NCBI GenBank assembly: GCA_024236175.1 | Contig: JACKKY010000001.1 | Span: 1,240,001-1,304,000, forward strand | Source: Novosphingobium sp. | GTDB lineage: Bacteria; Pseudomonadota; Alphaproteobacteria; Sphingomonadales; Sphingomonadaceae | Reading direction: 5' to 3' | DNA length: 64,000 nt | Shown here: positions 1 through 8,336 of the stretch, one piece after another | How the letters are laid out: each line of letters begins with the position of its first letter | How positions within the stretch are numbered: position 1 is the stretch's first letter | Position numbers and translations under genes: made by a program | Notes under the pieces: generated by a model | What the model was told of the DNA's origin: nothing | Seen by the model: only the letters and a program-made list of their open reading frames with translations | Database searches by the model: none

Positions 1-1258
1 GATAGGGCTGCACCGAGGCGATCACCTGCTGTTTCGCGAAGCGCGCCAGCGCCGCAGGGCGCAGATGCTGGGCATGTTCGATGCGAAAGCGCCGGTCGCG
101 GGCGCCATTGGCCTGCGCCGTCTTCGCCATCATGTCGAGCACCATGTCGTTGGCCCGATCGCCGATGGCATGGACGGCAAGCTGCATGCCCGCCGCATCG
201 GCGGCCAACATCCCTTCCGCCAGCGCCTCGGGATCGGTGACCATGATGCCGCGCGTCGAGGGATCGTCGAGATAGGGTTCGTAGAACAGCGCGGTGCGCG
301 AGCCGAGCGACCCGTCGAACACCGCCTTGCAGCCGCCCCACCAGACCCGGTCGTCGCCGCGTCCTTCTTCGGCGACGATCGCGGCGAGCCGTTCCCAGTC
401 GGCCAGCGGCACCATCGCATGGACTCGCAAGGGCAACGCGCCCGCCGCCTGCATCCGGCGCGCGCTGTGGAACATGCGCCAGTCCACCCCGGCTTCGTGA
501 ACCTGCGTCACGCCCTTGCCCAGCGCCAGCGCCATGCCGCGGCGACAGGCGGCGTCGATCGCCGCCTCGCTCGCCGGCGGGATGCGGTCCATCACCATGT
601 CCTTTGCGGCGTCCTTGAAGATGCCGGTCAGCCGCCCGGCGGCGTCGCGCCCGATCACCCCGCCGTCCACGTCGGCGATGCCCGGCACGATGCCCAGCAT
701 GTCCAGCGCCCGGGAATTGAGCAGGACCATGTGCAGGTCGTAGCGCACGACCGCGACCGGGGTGTGCGGCGTTGCTGCGTCGATCCAGCCGCGGTCGGGC
801 AGCTCGCCGCCCCAGCGGTCGTTGTCCCAATTGCCGCCTGTGAGCCACTGGCCTGCGGGAAGGTCGCGGGCGGCCCCTGCGATGCGCCGCTCGAAGTCGG
901 CCCGGTCAGCCGCATCGCGCAGCGAGGGCTGGCCGAGTTGGAGCGAGGCCATGACGAAATGGACATGGGAATCGATGAAGCCCGGCGTCACGAAAGCCCC
1001 GTCCAGATCGACAATGCGCGTGCGCCGGTCTGAACCGGCACGCACCGCATCCTCGCCGAGCGCCACGATCCGGGTGCCGGACACGCCGATCGCGTCGCTG
1101 AAGATGCGGCAGCCCTGGCCCGTCCAGACCTTTGCGTTCACATACGCCGTCTCGACAGCGGGACTGCTCGCCCATGCAGACTGCCGCCACAGGAGCGCGG
1201 CGCCCGCCGAAACGCCCGAACCGGCGAGGAAGCGCCTGCGGTCGACAGTTTTCATCAT
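1..1258 (-). CDS. Exported amidohydrolase family 3 (YtcJ-like), partial
   Basis: About 419 residues are visible and the gene runs off the left edge, so its C-terminus is missing. The protein begins MMKTVDRRRFLAGSG, a twin-arginine-like signal with RRRFL, so export to the periplasm is likely. Visible family landmarks are the metal-binding GFIDSHVHF near residue 100, KAVFDGSLGSRTALFYEPY, AIGDRAND and RIEHAQHL, which together are typical of YtcJ-type metal-dependent hydrolases of the amidohydrolase 3 family. The substrate is unknown; relatives act on N-substituted amides or carbamates. It starts 32 bases after the porin gene on the same strand, so the two are probably co-transcribed, with the porin admitting a substrate and this enzyme hydrolysing it (inference). 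An AAGGA element lies about 11 bases before the start. Confidence 0.85.
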   Translation of the reverse strand, partial: MMKTVDRRRFLAGSGVSAGAALLWRQSAWASSPAVETAYVNAKVWTGQGCRIFSDAIGVSGTRIVALGEDAVRAGSDRRTRIVDLDGAFVTPGFIDSHVHFVMASLQLGQPSLRDAADRADFERRIAGAARDLPAGQWLTGGNWDNDRWGGELPDRGWIDAATPHTPVAVVRYDLHMVLLNSRALDMLGIVPGIADVDGGVIGRDAAGRLTGIFKDAAKDMVMDRIPPASEAAIDAACRRGMALALGKGVTQVHEAGVDWRMFHSARRMQAAGALPLRVHAMVPLADWERLAAIVAEEGRGDDRVWWGGCKAVFDGSLGSRTALFYEPYLDDPSTRGIMVTDPEALAEGMLAADAAGMQLAVHAIGDRANDMVLDMMAKTAQANGARDRRFRIEHAQHLRPAALARFAKQQVIASVQPY

Positions 1259-1290
1259 CGCCTGGCGATTCCTTGTCCCATTGCCCGGAC

Positions 1291-2631
1291 TTACATCGTG
1301 AACAGCAGGTTGAGCCGCAAACGATTGCGCCAGTCGGACGGCAGCGGCCCGGGCCGAAGCGACCGGAAATGATAGAATGTAGCATTCAGGACGGTGCGCG
1401 GCAGCACGGCATGGTCGATCGACAGGCTGTGCAGCTCGTAGTCGGTGGAAAGCGGGAGGTTGTCGTGGGAAAAAGCGGCGAATACCGCATCGGTCTGCGC
1501 CCACAGATAGGCGTATTCGAACCGCCAGTCCCCGGGCCGTGCGGCACGGCCGGCGCTCAATCCGATCGAATAGGCAGTGTCGCGAGAGGTGGCGGCACTG
1601 CGATTGTGAACCAAATCGAACGTCGCCTTCAATGGCCAGCGTTTCCCGGCACCGGAATAGGTGAGGCTTCCCAGCGCCTCGACCAGATCGAAATCCGACA
1701 GGTAACGCCCGTCAAGCCCGACAAGGTTGCCCCGGAAATCCCCGGCGTCTGCGCCGGCCACGCTGGAAAGCTTGTAATCGTAATAGGAGCCGGAGACCTG
1801 CGCCGACCAGTCGTTCGCCAGTCGGCCGGAAAGTCCGAGCTGCACACCGCGCAGCGCACTCCCCTCGCCCCCGACCGATTCATCGATGACGAAATAGAGA
1901 CCGCGTGCATCGAACGCCCAGCCGTGCCCGACCGGCAGCGAGAGCGTGGCGCCAAGCCCCTGCGGATTGACGTCGCCGTCCCAGACCAGATCGGTGCGCC
2001 GCATGATTTGCGGAAACTTGCCCGCCACGAGGGTGACGGGGCCGAGGCGCGCCTGCGCGAACAGCTGGTCGAGGCTGACCTGCAGATCGTCGGCAAAATC
2101 CGAAAGGGTGACGTCGGCGGAATTGGGATCGTCGGGATCGCCCGTCACCAGCCTGGCGCCCAGCGTGATCGTATCGGCAAGCGCATAGCGAGCCGCAAGC
2201 CGCGCTCGCACCACGCTGCGCGAACGGTCGCGCGCCTCGGCATCCGACCAGTTGAATTCCTGCCGCAGGCGCAGATCGCCTGTAAGGTCCAGTCCCGGCA
2301 CGCCGGAGAAGCGCGCAGCCCGAGGCGCCGGACCTGTCGCCGGGGCCGTTCCTTCTGCGGGATCCGCGTGCTGGCCCCGCTCGGCTATTTCCGGATCCGG
2401 CGAAGCCTCCTGCGGCGCCGTGGCAACCGCGCTCGTCATCATGTCCAGCTTTCGCTCCAGCTCGGCGATGCGCGCCGCCTGCGCCTCGACCTGGGCTTCC
2501 AGGGCGCGAATACGTTCCCCGTCGCTCCGGGAGAAAGCCGGGGTCGCCCAAGCCATGGCGACCAGGAGCGAGAGGGTAGCGAGGAGATCGGGCCGCAGCC
2601 TTCGTCGCACGCCGCGGACGAGAGCTTGCAT
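1291..2631 (-). CDS. Putative outer-membrane porin
   Basis: The 446-residue protein has a signal peptide (about residues 1-34, ending ATPAFS), then a short heptad-like stretch (RIRALEAQVEAQAARIAEL) that would form a trimerising coiled coil. After a proline/alanine linker comes a beta-rich domain opening with GDLRLRQEFNW and ending in a strand-like LRLNLLFTM. This layout matches the putative-porin family (Porin_5-like) of Gram-negative bacteria. I chose the ATG at 2631 because the longer open frame upstream overlaps the Lrp-type regulator gene and lacks a signal peptide. It is probably the first gene of an operon with the exported amidohydrolase. The transported substrate cannot be read from sequence. 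Confidence 0.8.
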   Translation of the reverse strand: MQALVRGVRRRLRPDLLATLSLLVAMAWATPAFSRSDGERIRALEAQVEAQAARIAELERKLDMMTSAVATAPQEASPDPEIAERGQHADPAEGTAPATGPAPRAARFSGVPGLDLTGDLRLRQEFNWSDAEARDRSRSVVRARLAARYALADTITLGARLVTGDPDDPNSADVTLSDFADDLQVSLDQLFAQARLGPVTLVAGKFPQIMRRTDLVWDGDVNPQGLGATLSLPVGHGWAFDARGLYFVIDESVGGEGSALRGVQLGLSGRLANDWSAQVSGSYYDYKLSSVAGADAGDFRGNLVGLDGRYLSDFDLVEALGSLTYSGAGKRWPLKATFDLVHNRSAATSRDTAYSIGLSAGRAARPGDWRFEYAYLWAQTDAVFAAFSHDNLPLSTDYELHSLSIDHAVLPRTVLNATFYHFRSLRPGPLPSDWRNRLRLNLLFTM

Positions 2632-2876
2632 GGCAAGTCTGTCGCCGGGACCGGTGGCGACGCCGAGGCGCGGCTTCGAGGCGAAAGCCGGATACCCGCC
2701 TTTCCGGCAGCGTGGCCGTGGTGTCGGCCCGGCTTTGGACACTTCGGAAATCTCCCGGATTAAGGATCGCGACCGCAGCGAAGTAAGCCGCGAGACTTGG
2801 ATCCGAAAACATCCAAGGATTGGAAAACCGAAGGGGCCAAGGATACGGCGCGCCGCAAGCCGCAGCGAAGCGAAGC

Positions 2877-3377
2877 TCAGCCCCCGGCGCGCGGCGCCCG
2901 TGATTGCATCGGCGCCGCCCGGCCGCTTTCGCAGACCGTTTCCATCGCCACATAGGTCGATGTGCTGGCCACGAATGGCAGGCTGGAAATCTCCTCGCCC
3001 AGCACCCGGCGGTATGCTTGGATGTCGCCCGTGCGCACCTTGAGCAGGTAGTCGAAATTGCCGGCGATCATGTGGCATTCCTCGACTTCGGGAATGCGCA
3101 GCACCGCGGCATTGAACCGGCTCAAGGCGTCCTCGCGCGTGTCCGACAGCTTCACTTCGGTGAAGGCGACATGATCGAGACCGAGCCGGGCGGGATCGAC
3201 GACCGCGCGAAAGCCCAGGATGACGCCCGCATCCATCAGCCGGCGCAAGCGCAGCTGGCAGGGCGTCTTGGAAAGGCCGACCACGTCGGACAGGGCGGTG
3301 ATCGTCATCCTGCCGTCTTCCAGCAGGGCCGCCACGATCTTGCGGTCGAACTCGACTAATTCACTATCTACAGCCAT
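2877..3377 (-). CDS. putR: Lrp/AsnC-family regulator, probable PutR
   Basis: This 166-residue protein has an N-terminal winged helix-turn-helix (FDRKIVAALLEDGRMTITALSDVVGLSKTP, residues about 9-40) and a C-terminal ligand-sensing domain (VEECHMIAGNFDYLLKVRTGD) typical of Lrp/AsnC regulators. It is transcribed divergently from putA with 106 bases between the starts. In other alphaproteobacteria a divergent Lrp-type PutR activates putA when proline is present, so the same role is likely here. I start it at the ATG at 3377 rather than 22 codons upstream, because that fits the family's usual length and keeps the shared control region free. Confidence 0.85.
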   Translation of the reverse strand: MAVDSELVEFDRKIVAALLEDGRMTITALSDVVGLSKTPCQLRLRRLMDAGVILGFRAVVDPARLGLDHVAFTEVKLSDTREDALSRFNAAVLRIPEVEECHMIAGNFDYLLKVRTGDIQAYRRVLGEEISSLPFVASTSTYVAMETVCESGRAAPMQSRAPRAGG

Positions 3378-3483
3378 TTCAATAGACCTAACGATCACAT
3401 TCAGACGATATTTAGGGTATATCATCCTCTTCGAGGGGTTCAATAAGACGAATTTCCCTTCCGCCGCCTGCTATAGCAGGTAG
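3378..3483. promoter_or_regulatory. putR-putA divergent control region with perfect palindrome
   Basis: This 106-base gap is clearly AT-richer than its surroundings. It holds a perfect 14-bp palindrome CCTGCTATAGCAGG at 3467-3480, ending three bases before the putA ATG. A repeated TTCAATA(A)GAC-like word occurs at 3378 and 3439. These are candidate Lrp-type operator elements. No experimentally defined site is implied. Confidence 0.55.
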
Positions 3484-6400
3484 ATGGCTCGCGTCCCGCC
3501 CTTCACCGAATTCGCCCCGCCGGTCCGGGAACCGACACCGCTTCGCCGGGCCATCACCCGCGCCTGCCGCCGCCCCGAGCGCGAGTGCATGCCGCGCCTC
3601 GTCGAGGCGGCGACGCTCCCCGCGCCGATGCGCGAGGCCATTGCCGGCACCGCGCGGACGCTCGTCGGGAAGCTGCGGGCCGAACCCGAACGCAGCGGCG
3701 TGGCGGCGCTGGTCCAGGAATTCGGGCTGTCCAACCAGGAAGGCGTTGCCCTGATGTGCCTTGCCGAGGCGCTGTTGCGCATTCCCGACGCCGATACGCG
3801 GGACGCGCTGATCCGGGACAAGATCGCGCCGGGCGACTGGAAGGCCCATCTCGGGCGAGACCGCTCGCTGTTCGTCAATGCCGCGACCTGGGGCCTGATC
3901 GTCACCGGGCGGCTGGCGACCGGGGTCAGCGAAACGGGCCTCTCCGCGGCGCTCACCCGATTGATCGCGCGCGCCGGCGAGCCCGTGATCCGCAAGGGCA
4001 CGATGCTGGCGATGCGGATGATGGGCGAGCAATTCGTGACCGGCCAGACGATCGAGGAAGCGCTGGACCGCAGCCGCGCCATGGAAGCGCGCGGGTTCAC
4101 GCATTCCTTCGACATGCTGGGCGAAGCGGCCATGACGGCGCAGGACGCGGAGCGTTACTACCGGGACTACGAGACGGCGATACACGCCATCGGCAGGCAC
4201 GCCGGCAGGCGCGGCGTGATCGAGGCGCCGGGGATCTCGATCAAACTGTCAGCCCTCCATCCCCGCTATGAGCGGGCCCAGGCGGCGCGGGTAGTGACGG
4301 AACTGCTGCCGCGCGTGACGCAACTGGCGCGGCTGGCAAGGTCCTACGACATCGGCCTCAATATCGATGCCGAGGAAGCGGACCGGCTCGAGCTCTCGCT
4401 GGACCTGCTCGAAAGCCTGTCCTTCAATCTCGAACTGGCGGGATGGCAGGGCCTGGGCTTCGTCGTCCAGGCCTACGGCAAGCGCTGCCCGTTCGTGATC
4501 GACCATATCGTCGATCTGGCGCGGCGGTCCGGCCGGCGGATCATGGTCCGGCTCGTCAAGGGCGCCTATTGGGACAGCGAGATCAAGCGCACACAGAGCG
4601 CCGGGCTCACCGACTTTCCGGTCTATACGCGCAAGGTCCATACCGACATCGCCTACATCGCCTGCGCGCGTAAGCTGCTCGCCGCGCGCGACCATGTCTT
4701 CCCGCAGTTCGCCACCCACAATGCCCAGACGGTGGCGACGATCCATCACCTCGCGGGCGAGGATTTCTCCATGGGCGACTACGAGTTCCAGTGCCTGCAC
4801 GGCATGGGCGAATCGCTATACCGGCATGTCGTCGGGCCCGGCGGGCTCGACCGGCCCTGCCGCATCTACGCACCGGTCGGAAATCACGAGACGCTGCTGG
4901 CCTACCTGGTGCGCCGGCTGCTCGAGAACGGCGCGAATTCATCCTTCGTGCACCGCATTTCCGACCCGCATGTCCCGATCGACGAGCTGGTCGCCGACCC
5001 GGTCGAGGCCGCGCTGTCGCTCCCCGATCCGCTCTCCTCCAATCCCCTGATTGCCCTGCCCGGGGACATCTATCCCGACCGGGACAATTCGCGCGGGCTC
5101 GACCTCAGCGACGAAGCCGTGCTGGCAGACGTCTCGCGGCGGCTCCACGAAAGCGCGGCGAAGGCCTGGCAGGCATCGGCTGCCGGCGGCAGCGGCAAGC
5201 CGCGCGCGGTGCGCAATCCCGGTGACCACCGCGACGTCGTCGGCACGGTGACCGAAGCGACGCCGGAAGAGGCCGTCGCCGCCGTGGAACGCGCAGCGCA
5301 ATCGGGCTGGGTTTCAACGACCGCCGGAGAGCGGGCAGCGATGCTCGAGAATGCCGCCGACCTGTTGCAGGAGCGCTTGCCCGAGCTTGCCGGCCTCGTG
5401 ATGCGCGAAGCGGGCAAGTCCCTCGCCAATGCGATCGGCGAGGTGCGCGAAGCGAGTGATTTCATGCGCTACTACGCGAAGGAGGGGCGCGAACGCCTGG
5501 GGCAGGACCATCGCCCGCTCGGGCCGGTCGCGGCGATCAGCCCCTGGAATTTCCCGCTGGCGATCTTCTGCGGGCAGGTCTCGGCGGCGCTGATGGCCGG
5601 AAATCCGGTGCTCGCCAAGCCGGCGGAGGAAACGCCGCTGATCGCCGCCGAAGCGGTGCGCATCCTGCACCGGGCGGGCGTGCCCGGCGATGCGCTGCAG
5701 CTGGTTCCGGGCGACGGCGAAATCGGCGCGGCGCTGGTCGCTGCCGGGCAGGTTGCCGCAGTGCTCTTCACCGGCTCGACCGAGGTGGCAAGGCTGATCC
5801 GGTCGCAGCTGGCCGGCCGGCTGTCGCCTTGCGGGCAGCCCGTTCCGCTGATCGCCGAAACCGGCGGGCAGAACGCGATGATCGTCGATTCCTCGGCCCT
5901 TACCGAACAGGTCGTGCGCGACGTCATCGCCTCCGCCTTCGACAGCGCCGGGCAGCGCTGCTCGGCGCTGCGGGTGCTGTGCCTGCAGGAGGACGTGGCG
6001 GACCGAACGCTGGCGATGCTGCGCGGTGCGATGGCGGAGCTTTCGGTGGGCCCGACCGACCGGCTCAGCACCGATGTCGGCCCGGTCATTACCGAACAGG
6101 CGCGAAACGACATCGAAGCCCATGTCGAACGCATGCGCGAGGTGGGCAAACCAGTGGAACGGCTGCCGCTCGGCCCGGAAACGGAAGAGGGCACTTTCGT
6201 GGCCCCGGCCCTGATCGAGATCGGCAGTCTATCGGAATTGCGCCGCGAGGTGTTCGGCCCGGTGCTCCATGTGCTGCGCTACAAGCGGCAGGATCTCCAG
6301 CAGCTGATCGATGCGATCAACGCGACCGGCTATGGGCTCACGTTCGGCCTCGCGACGCGGCTCGACGAAACGGTCGCCGAATGTTCGGCGCGGGTTGCCG

Positions 6401-7107
6401 CCGGCAATATCTATGTGAACCGCAACATGATCGGGGCGGTCGTGGGCGTGCAGCCCTTCGGCGGCCGGGGGCTGTCCGGTACGGGGCCCAAGGCCGGGGG
6501 GCCGCTTTACCTCGGCCGCCTCGTGAGCGGGCCGGACTTCGGAATCGAAGGAGGATCGCCCGACCCTGCGCTCGACCTGTTCGCCGACTGGCTGGAGGCG
6601 CGCGGCGAAACCGCTGCCGCCGGCACGGCGCGCGCTTGCAGCCGGTTGTCGCCGCTCGGCGCAAGCTTCGACCTGCCCGGTCCGGTCGGCGAGAAGAACC
6701 TCTATTCGATCCATCCACGCGGGACGATCCTGCTGCGCCCGCAGAGCCGCCTGGTCCTGTTCGCGCAGATCGCAGCGGCGCTCGCGACCGGCAACGGCAT
6801 CGCGCTCGATGCGCCCGGACTCGCCCACGAACTTTCCGGCCTGCCGGACGCGCTTTCCGGCAGGATCGCGACCGAAAGGGACGGGCAGCAGGCGGGTGCG
6901 CTGATCGAGGGGGACGACGCGCAAGTGCTTTCGTCGCTGGCGGAGCTGGCGGCCTTGCCCGGGCCGCTCGTGCCGGTCCAGTCAGCGAGCGCGCAGGACT
7001 GCCGCGAAAGCTGCCCCTACCGGCTCGACTGGCTGGTCCACGAAGTCTCGATCTCGATCGACACCACGGCTGCCGGCGGCAATGCCTCGCTGATGGCGAT
7101 CGCCTGA
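3484..7107 (+). CDS. putA: Bifunctional proline dehydrogenase / glutamate-semialdehyde dehydrogenase PutA
   Basis: The 1207-residue enzyme oxidises proline to glutamate in two steps. The FAD-linked proline dehydrogenase barrel occupies roughly residues 150-480 (RRIMVRLVKGAYWDSEIKR, FATHNAQTVATI, YEFQCLHGMGE, RIYAPVGNHE). The aldehyde dehydrogenase domain follows (about 530-990) with ISPWNFPLAIF, the general-base region LIAETGGQNAM and the catalytic Cys826 in GQRCSALRV. A C-terminal domain of about 200 residues follows, as in the longer PutA classes. The N-terminal ribbon-helix-helix DNA-binding domain of E. coli PutA is absent, so this PutA is not its own repressor; that fits the divergent Lrp-type regulator. 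The sequence before the ATG is a palindrome rather than a strong ribosome-binding site. Confidence 0.97.
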   Translation: MARVPPFTEFAPPVREPTPLRRAITRACRRPERECMPRLVEAATLPAPMREAIAGTARTLVGKLRAEPERSGVAALVQEFGLSNQEGVALMCLAEALLRIPDADTRDALIRDKIAPGDWKAHLGRDRSLFVNAATWGLIVTGRLATGVSETGLSAALTRLIARAGEPVIRKGTMLAMRMMGEQFVTGQTIEEALDRSRAMEARGFTHSFDMLGEAAMTAQDAERYYRDYETAIHAIGRHAGRRGVIEAPGISIKLSALHPRYERAQAARVVTELLPRVTQLARLARSYDIGLNIDAEEADRLELSLDLLESLSFNLELAGWQGLGFVVQAYGKRCPFVIDHIVDLARRSGRRIMVRLVKGAYWDSEIKRTQSAGLTDFPVYTRKVHTDIAYIACARKLLAARDHVFPQFATHNAQTVATIHHLAGEDFSMGDYEFQCLHGMGESLYRHVVGPGGLDRPCRIYAPVGNHETLLAYLVRRLLENGANSSFVHRISDPHVPIDELVADPVEAALSLPDPLSSNPLIALPGDIYPDRDNSRGLDLSDEAVLADVSRRLHESAAKAWQASAAGGSGKPRAVRNPGDHRDVVGTVTEATPEEAVAAVERAAQSGWVSTTAGERAAMLENAADLLQERLPELAGLVMREAGKSLANAIGEVREASDFMRYYAKEGRERLGQDHRPLGPVAAISPWNFPLAIFCGQVSAALMAGNPVLAKPAEETPLIAAEAVRILHRAGVPGDALQLVPGDGEIGAALVAAGQVAAVLFTGSTEVARLIRSQLAGRLSPCGQPVPLIAETGGQNAMIVDSSALTEQVVRDVIASAFDSAGQRCSALRVLCLQEDVADRTLAMLRGAMAELSVGPTDRLSTDVGPVITEQARNDIEAHVERMREVGKPVERLPLGPETEEGTFVAPALIEIGSLSELRREVFGPVLHVLRYKRQDLQQLIDAINATGYGLTFGLATRLDETVAECSARVAAGNIYVNRNMIGAVVGVQPFGGRGLSGTGPKAGGPLYLGRLVSGPDFGIEGGSPDPALDLFADWLEARGETAAAGTARACSRLSPLGASFDLPGPVGEKNLYSIHPRGTILLRPQSRLVLFAQIAAALATGNGIALDAPGLAHELSGLPDALSGRIATERDGQQAGALIEGDDAQVLSSLAELAALPGPLVPVQSASAQDCRESCPYRLDWLVHEVSISIDTTAAGGNASLMAIA

Positions 7108-7118
7108 GGAAAAGCCGC

Positions 7119-8126
7119 TCAGTCCAACGCGATACGGTAGGTCTCGGCCGCCGTCCGGCGAAACAGCCGGTCCTTTTCCTGCTCCGAGAAACTGGCGGCG
7201 ATGCGCTTGAAGGCATTCCAGGTCGCGCCGTAGCTGCCGGCTGCGTTGTCCGGAGGGAAATTGCTTTCGAACATGGCGCGGGCGGGCGTGAACGCTTCGA
7301 TGCAGGTCTCGATGTAGGGCCGCCAGCGCTCGGCAAGCTCTTCGGAGGACGAGAGTTCGGTGTTCGTGCCGACCTGAGCGCCAATGTCCATCCCGAGACC
7401 GCCGAGTTTCACGAGCACGTTCGGGCGAAGGGCCAGCTCCCGGATCCTGGCGGCCCAGTCGGCGCGCGCTTCGGCTTCCCGCCCGGCCCAGACGCCTTGC
7501 GATTCGGGGGTGCCGACATGGTCGAGTACGATGGCGAGCCCCGGCAGGGCATCGGCAAGCTCCGCCAGTTCGTCGAGCTGGGTATGCAGGCACCAGACGT
7601 CGAGACTGAGGTCCATGTCCGCCAGCACCTGCGCGCCCTGCCGGAAGCGGGGGTCGGCCATCAGGCCCTTCAGCGAGGGGTCGCAGGGAAAGCCGAACAT
7701 CTCGGCATCGCTGTAGGCCAGCGGCATGCGGATGCCCCGGAACCGTTCGCCCGCGCGCGCCGCATGGGCTTCCAGCACCGGCTTCACGCCTTCGCCCAGC
7801 AGCAGGTTCGCGCTGGAGACGATGCGATGGGAGACACGACAGGGGCCGTATTTGCCGCTGGCGGCCATCGCCGCGGCGCCGTTGGCGAATTCGGTCTCTC
7901 CCACCGGCCACAACTCTTCGGGGCCGTCCTGCCGGTACATCTGGTGGCATTCGACGAAAACGGTGTGCGTGACGTTGTGCCCGCTCGCTTCCAGCGTCTG
8001 CAGCACTTGCGGCAGCAGGAAGACGTGGGGAAGCTGCGGGCTGCCCGGCGCAGGCAGGATTTCCCACAAGTGAAGATGCGGATCGATGATCGGCCTGTCC
8101 GGCTCGATCGGCGTTTCGTCGGCCAT
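7119..8126 (-). CDS. Amidohydrolase family 2 (TIM-barrel metal-dependent hydrolase)
   Basis: This 335-residue protein opens with IIDPHLHLW, the first metal-binding motif of the amidohydrolase 2 family. Later family marks are RGIRMPLAY, VLDHVGTP, VKLGGLGM and MFESNFPPD near the C-terminus. Relatives include 2-pyrone-4,6-dicarboxylate lactonases and other decarboxylases or lactonases; which reaction it performs is not clear. It is convergent with putA, with only 11 bases between the stops, and shows no functional link to proline catabolism. The ATG at 8126 follows a GGGGGAG ribosome-binding site; a TTG directly before it is possible but less likely. Confidence 0.8.
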   Translation of the reverse strand: MADETPIEPDRPIIDPHLHLWEILPAPGSPQLPHVFLLPQVLQTLEASGHNVTHTVFVECHQMYRQDGPEELWPVGETEFANGAAAMAASGKYGPCRVSHRIVSSANLLLGEGVKPVLEAHAARAGERFRGIRMPLAYSDAEMFGFPCDPSLKGLMADPRFRQGAQVLADMDLSLDVWCLHTQLDELAELADALPGLAIVLDHVGTPESQGVWAGREAEARADWAARIRELALRPNVLVKLGGLGMDIGAQVGTNTELSSSEELAERWRPYIETCIEAFTPARAMFESNFPPDNAAGSYGATWNAFKRIAASFSEQEKDRLFRRTAAETYRIALD

Positions 8127-8220
8127 CAAGTGTCTCCCCCCGGCTTGGTTGTCTGATTATGGCACGGCACCGCACTCTCACGGCGCACAAGCGATTGACT
8201 CAGGTCATATTAGCGAAATA

Positions 8221-8266
8221 GTCCCTTGGGTAGCCGTCCCCGACCGGCTATTATTGACCGAGGGAC
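8221..8266 (+). promoter_or_regulatory. Candidate promoter with nested inverted repeats
   Basis: A TTGGGT box (8226-8231) and a near-consensus TATTAT box (8249-8254) are separated by 17 bases, about 80 bases before the peroxidase start. A dyad TAGCCG-8-CGGCTA (8231-8250) fills the spacer and touches the -10 box. A wider pair GTCCCT (8221-8226) and AGGGAC (8261-8266) frames it. The arrangement suggests a regulated promoter, but this is read by eye only. Confidence 0.45.
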
Positions 8267-8336
8267 AATGGCGACCCGTCGCGCGGGGGCGACAACATGC
8301 CGATAAGTCTCGATACCCCCATTGAAAGGTAGTGCC

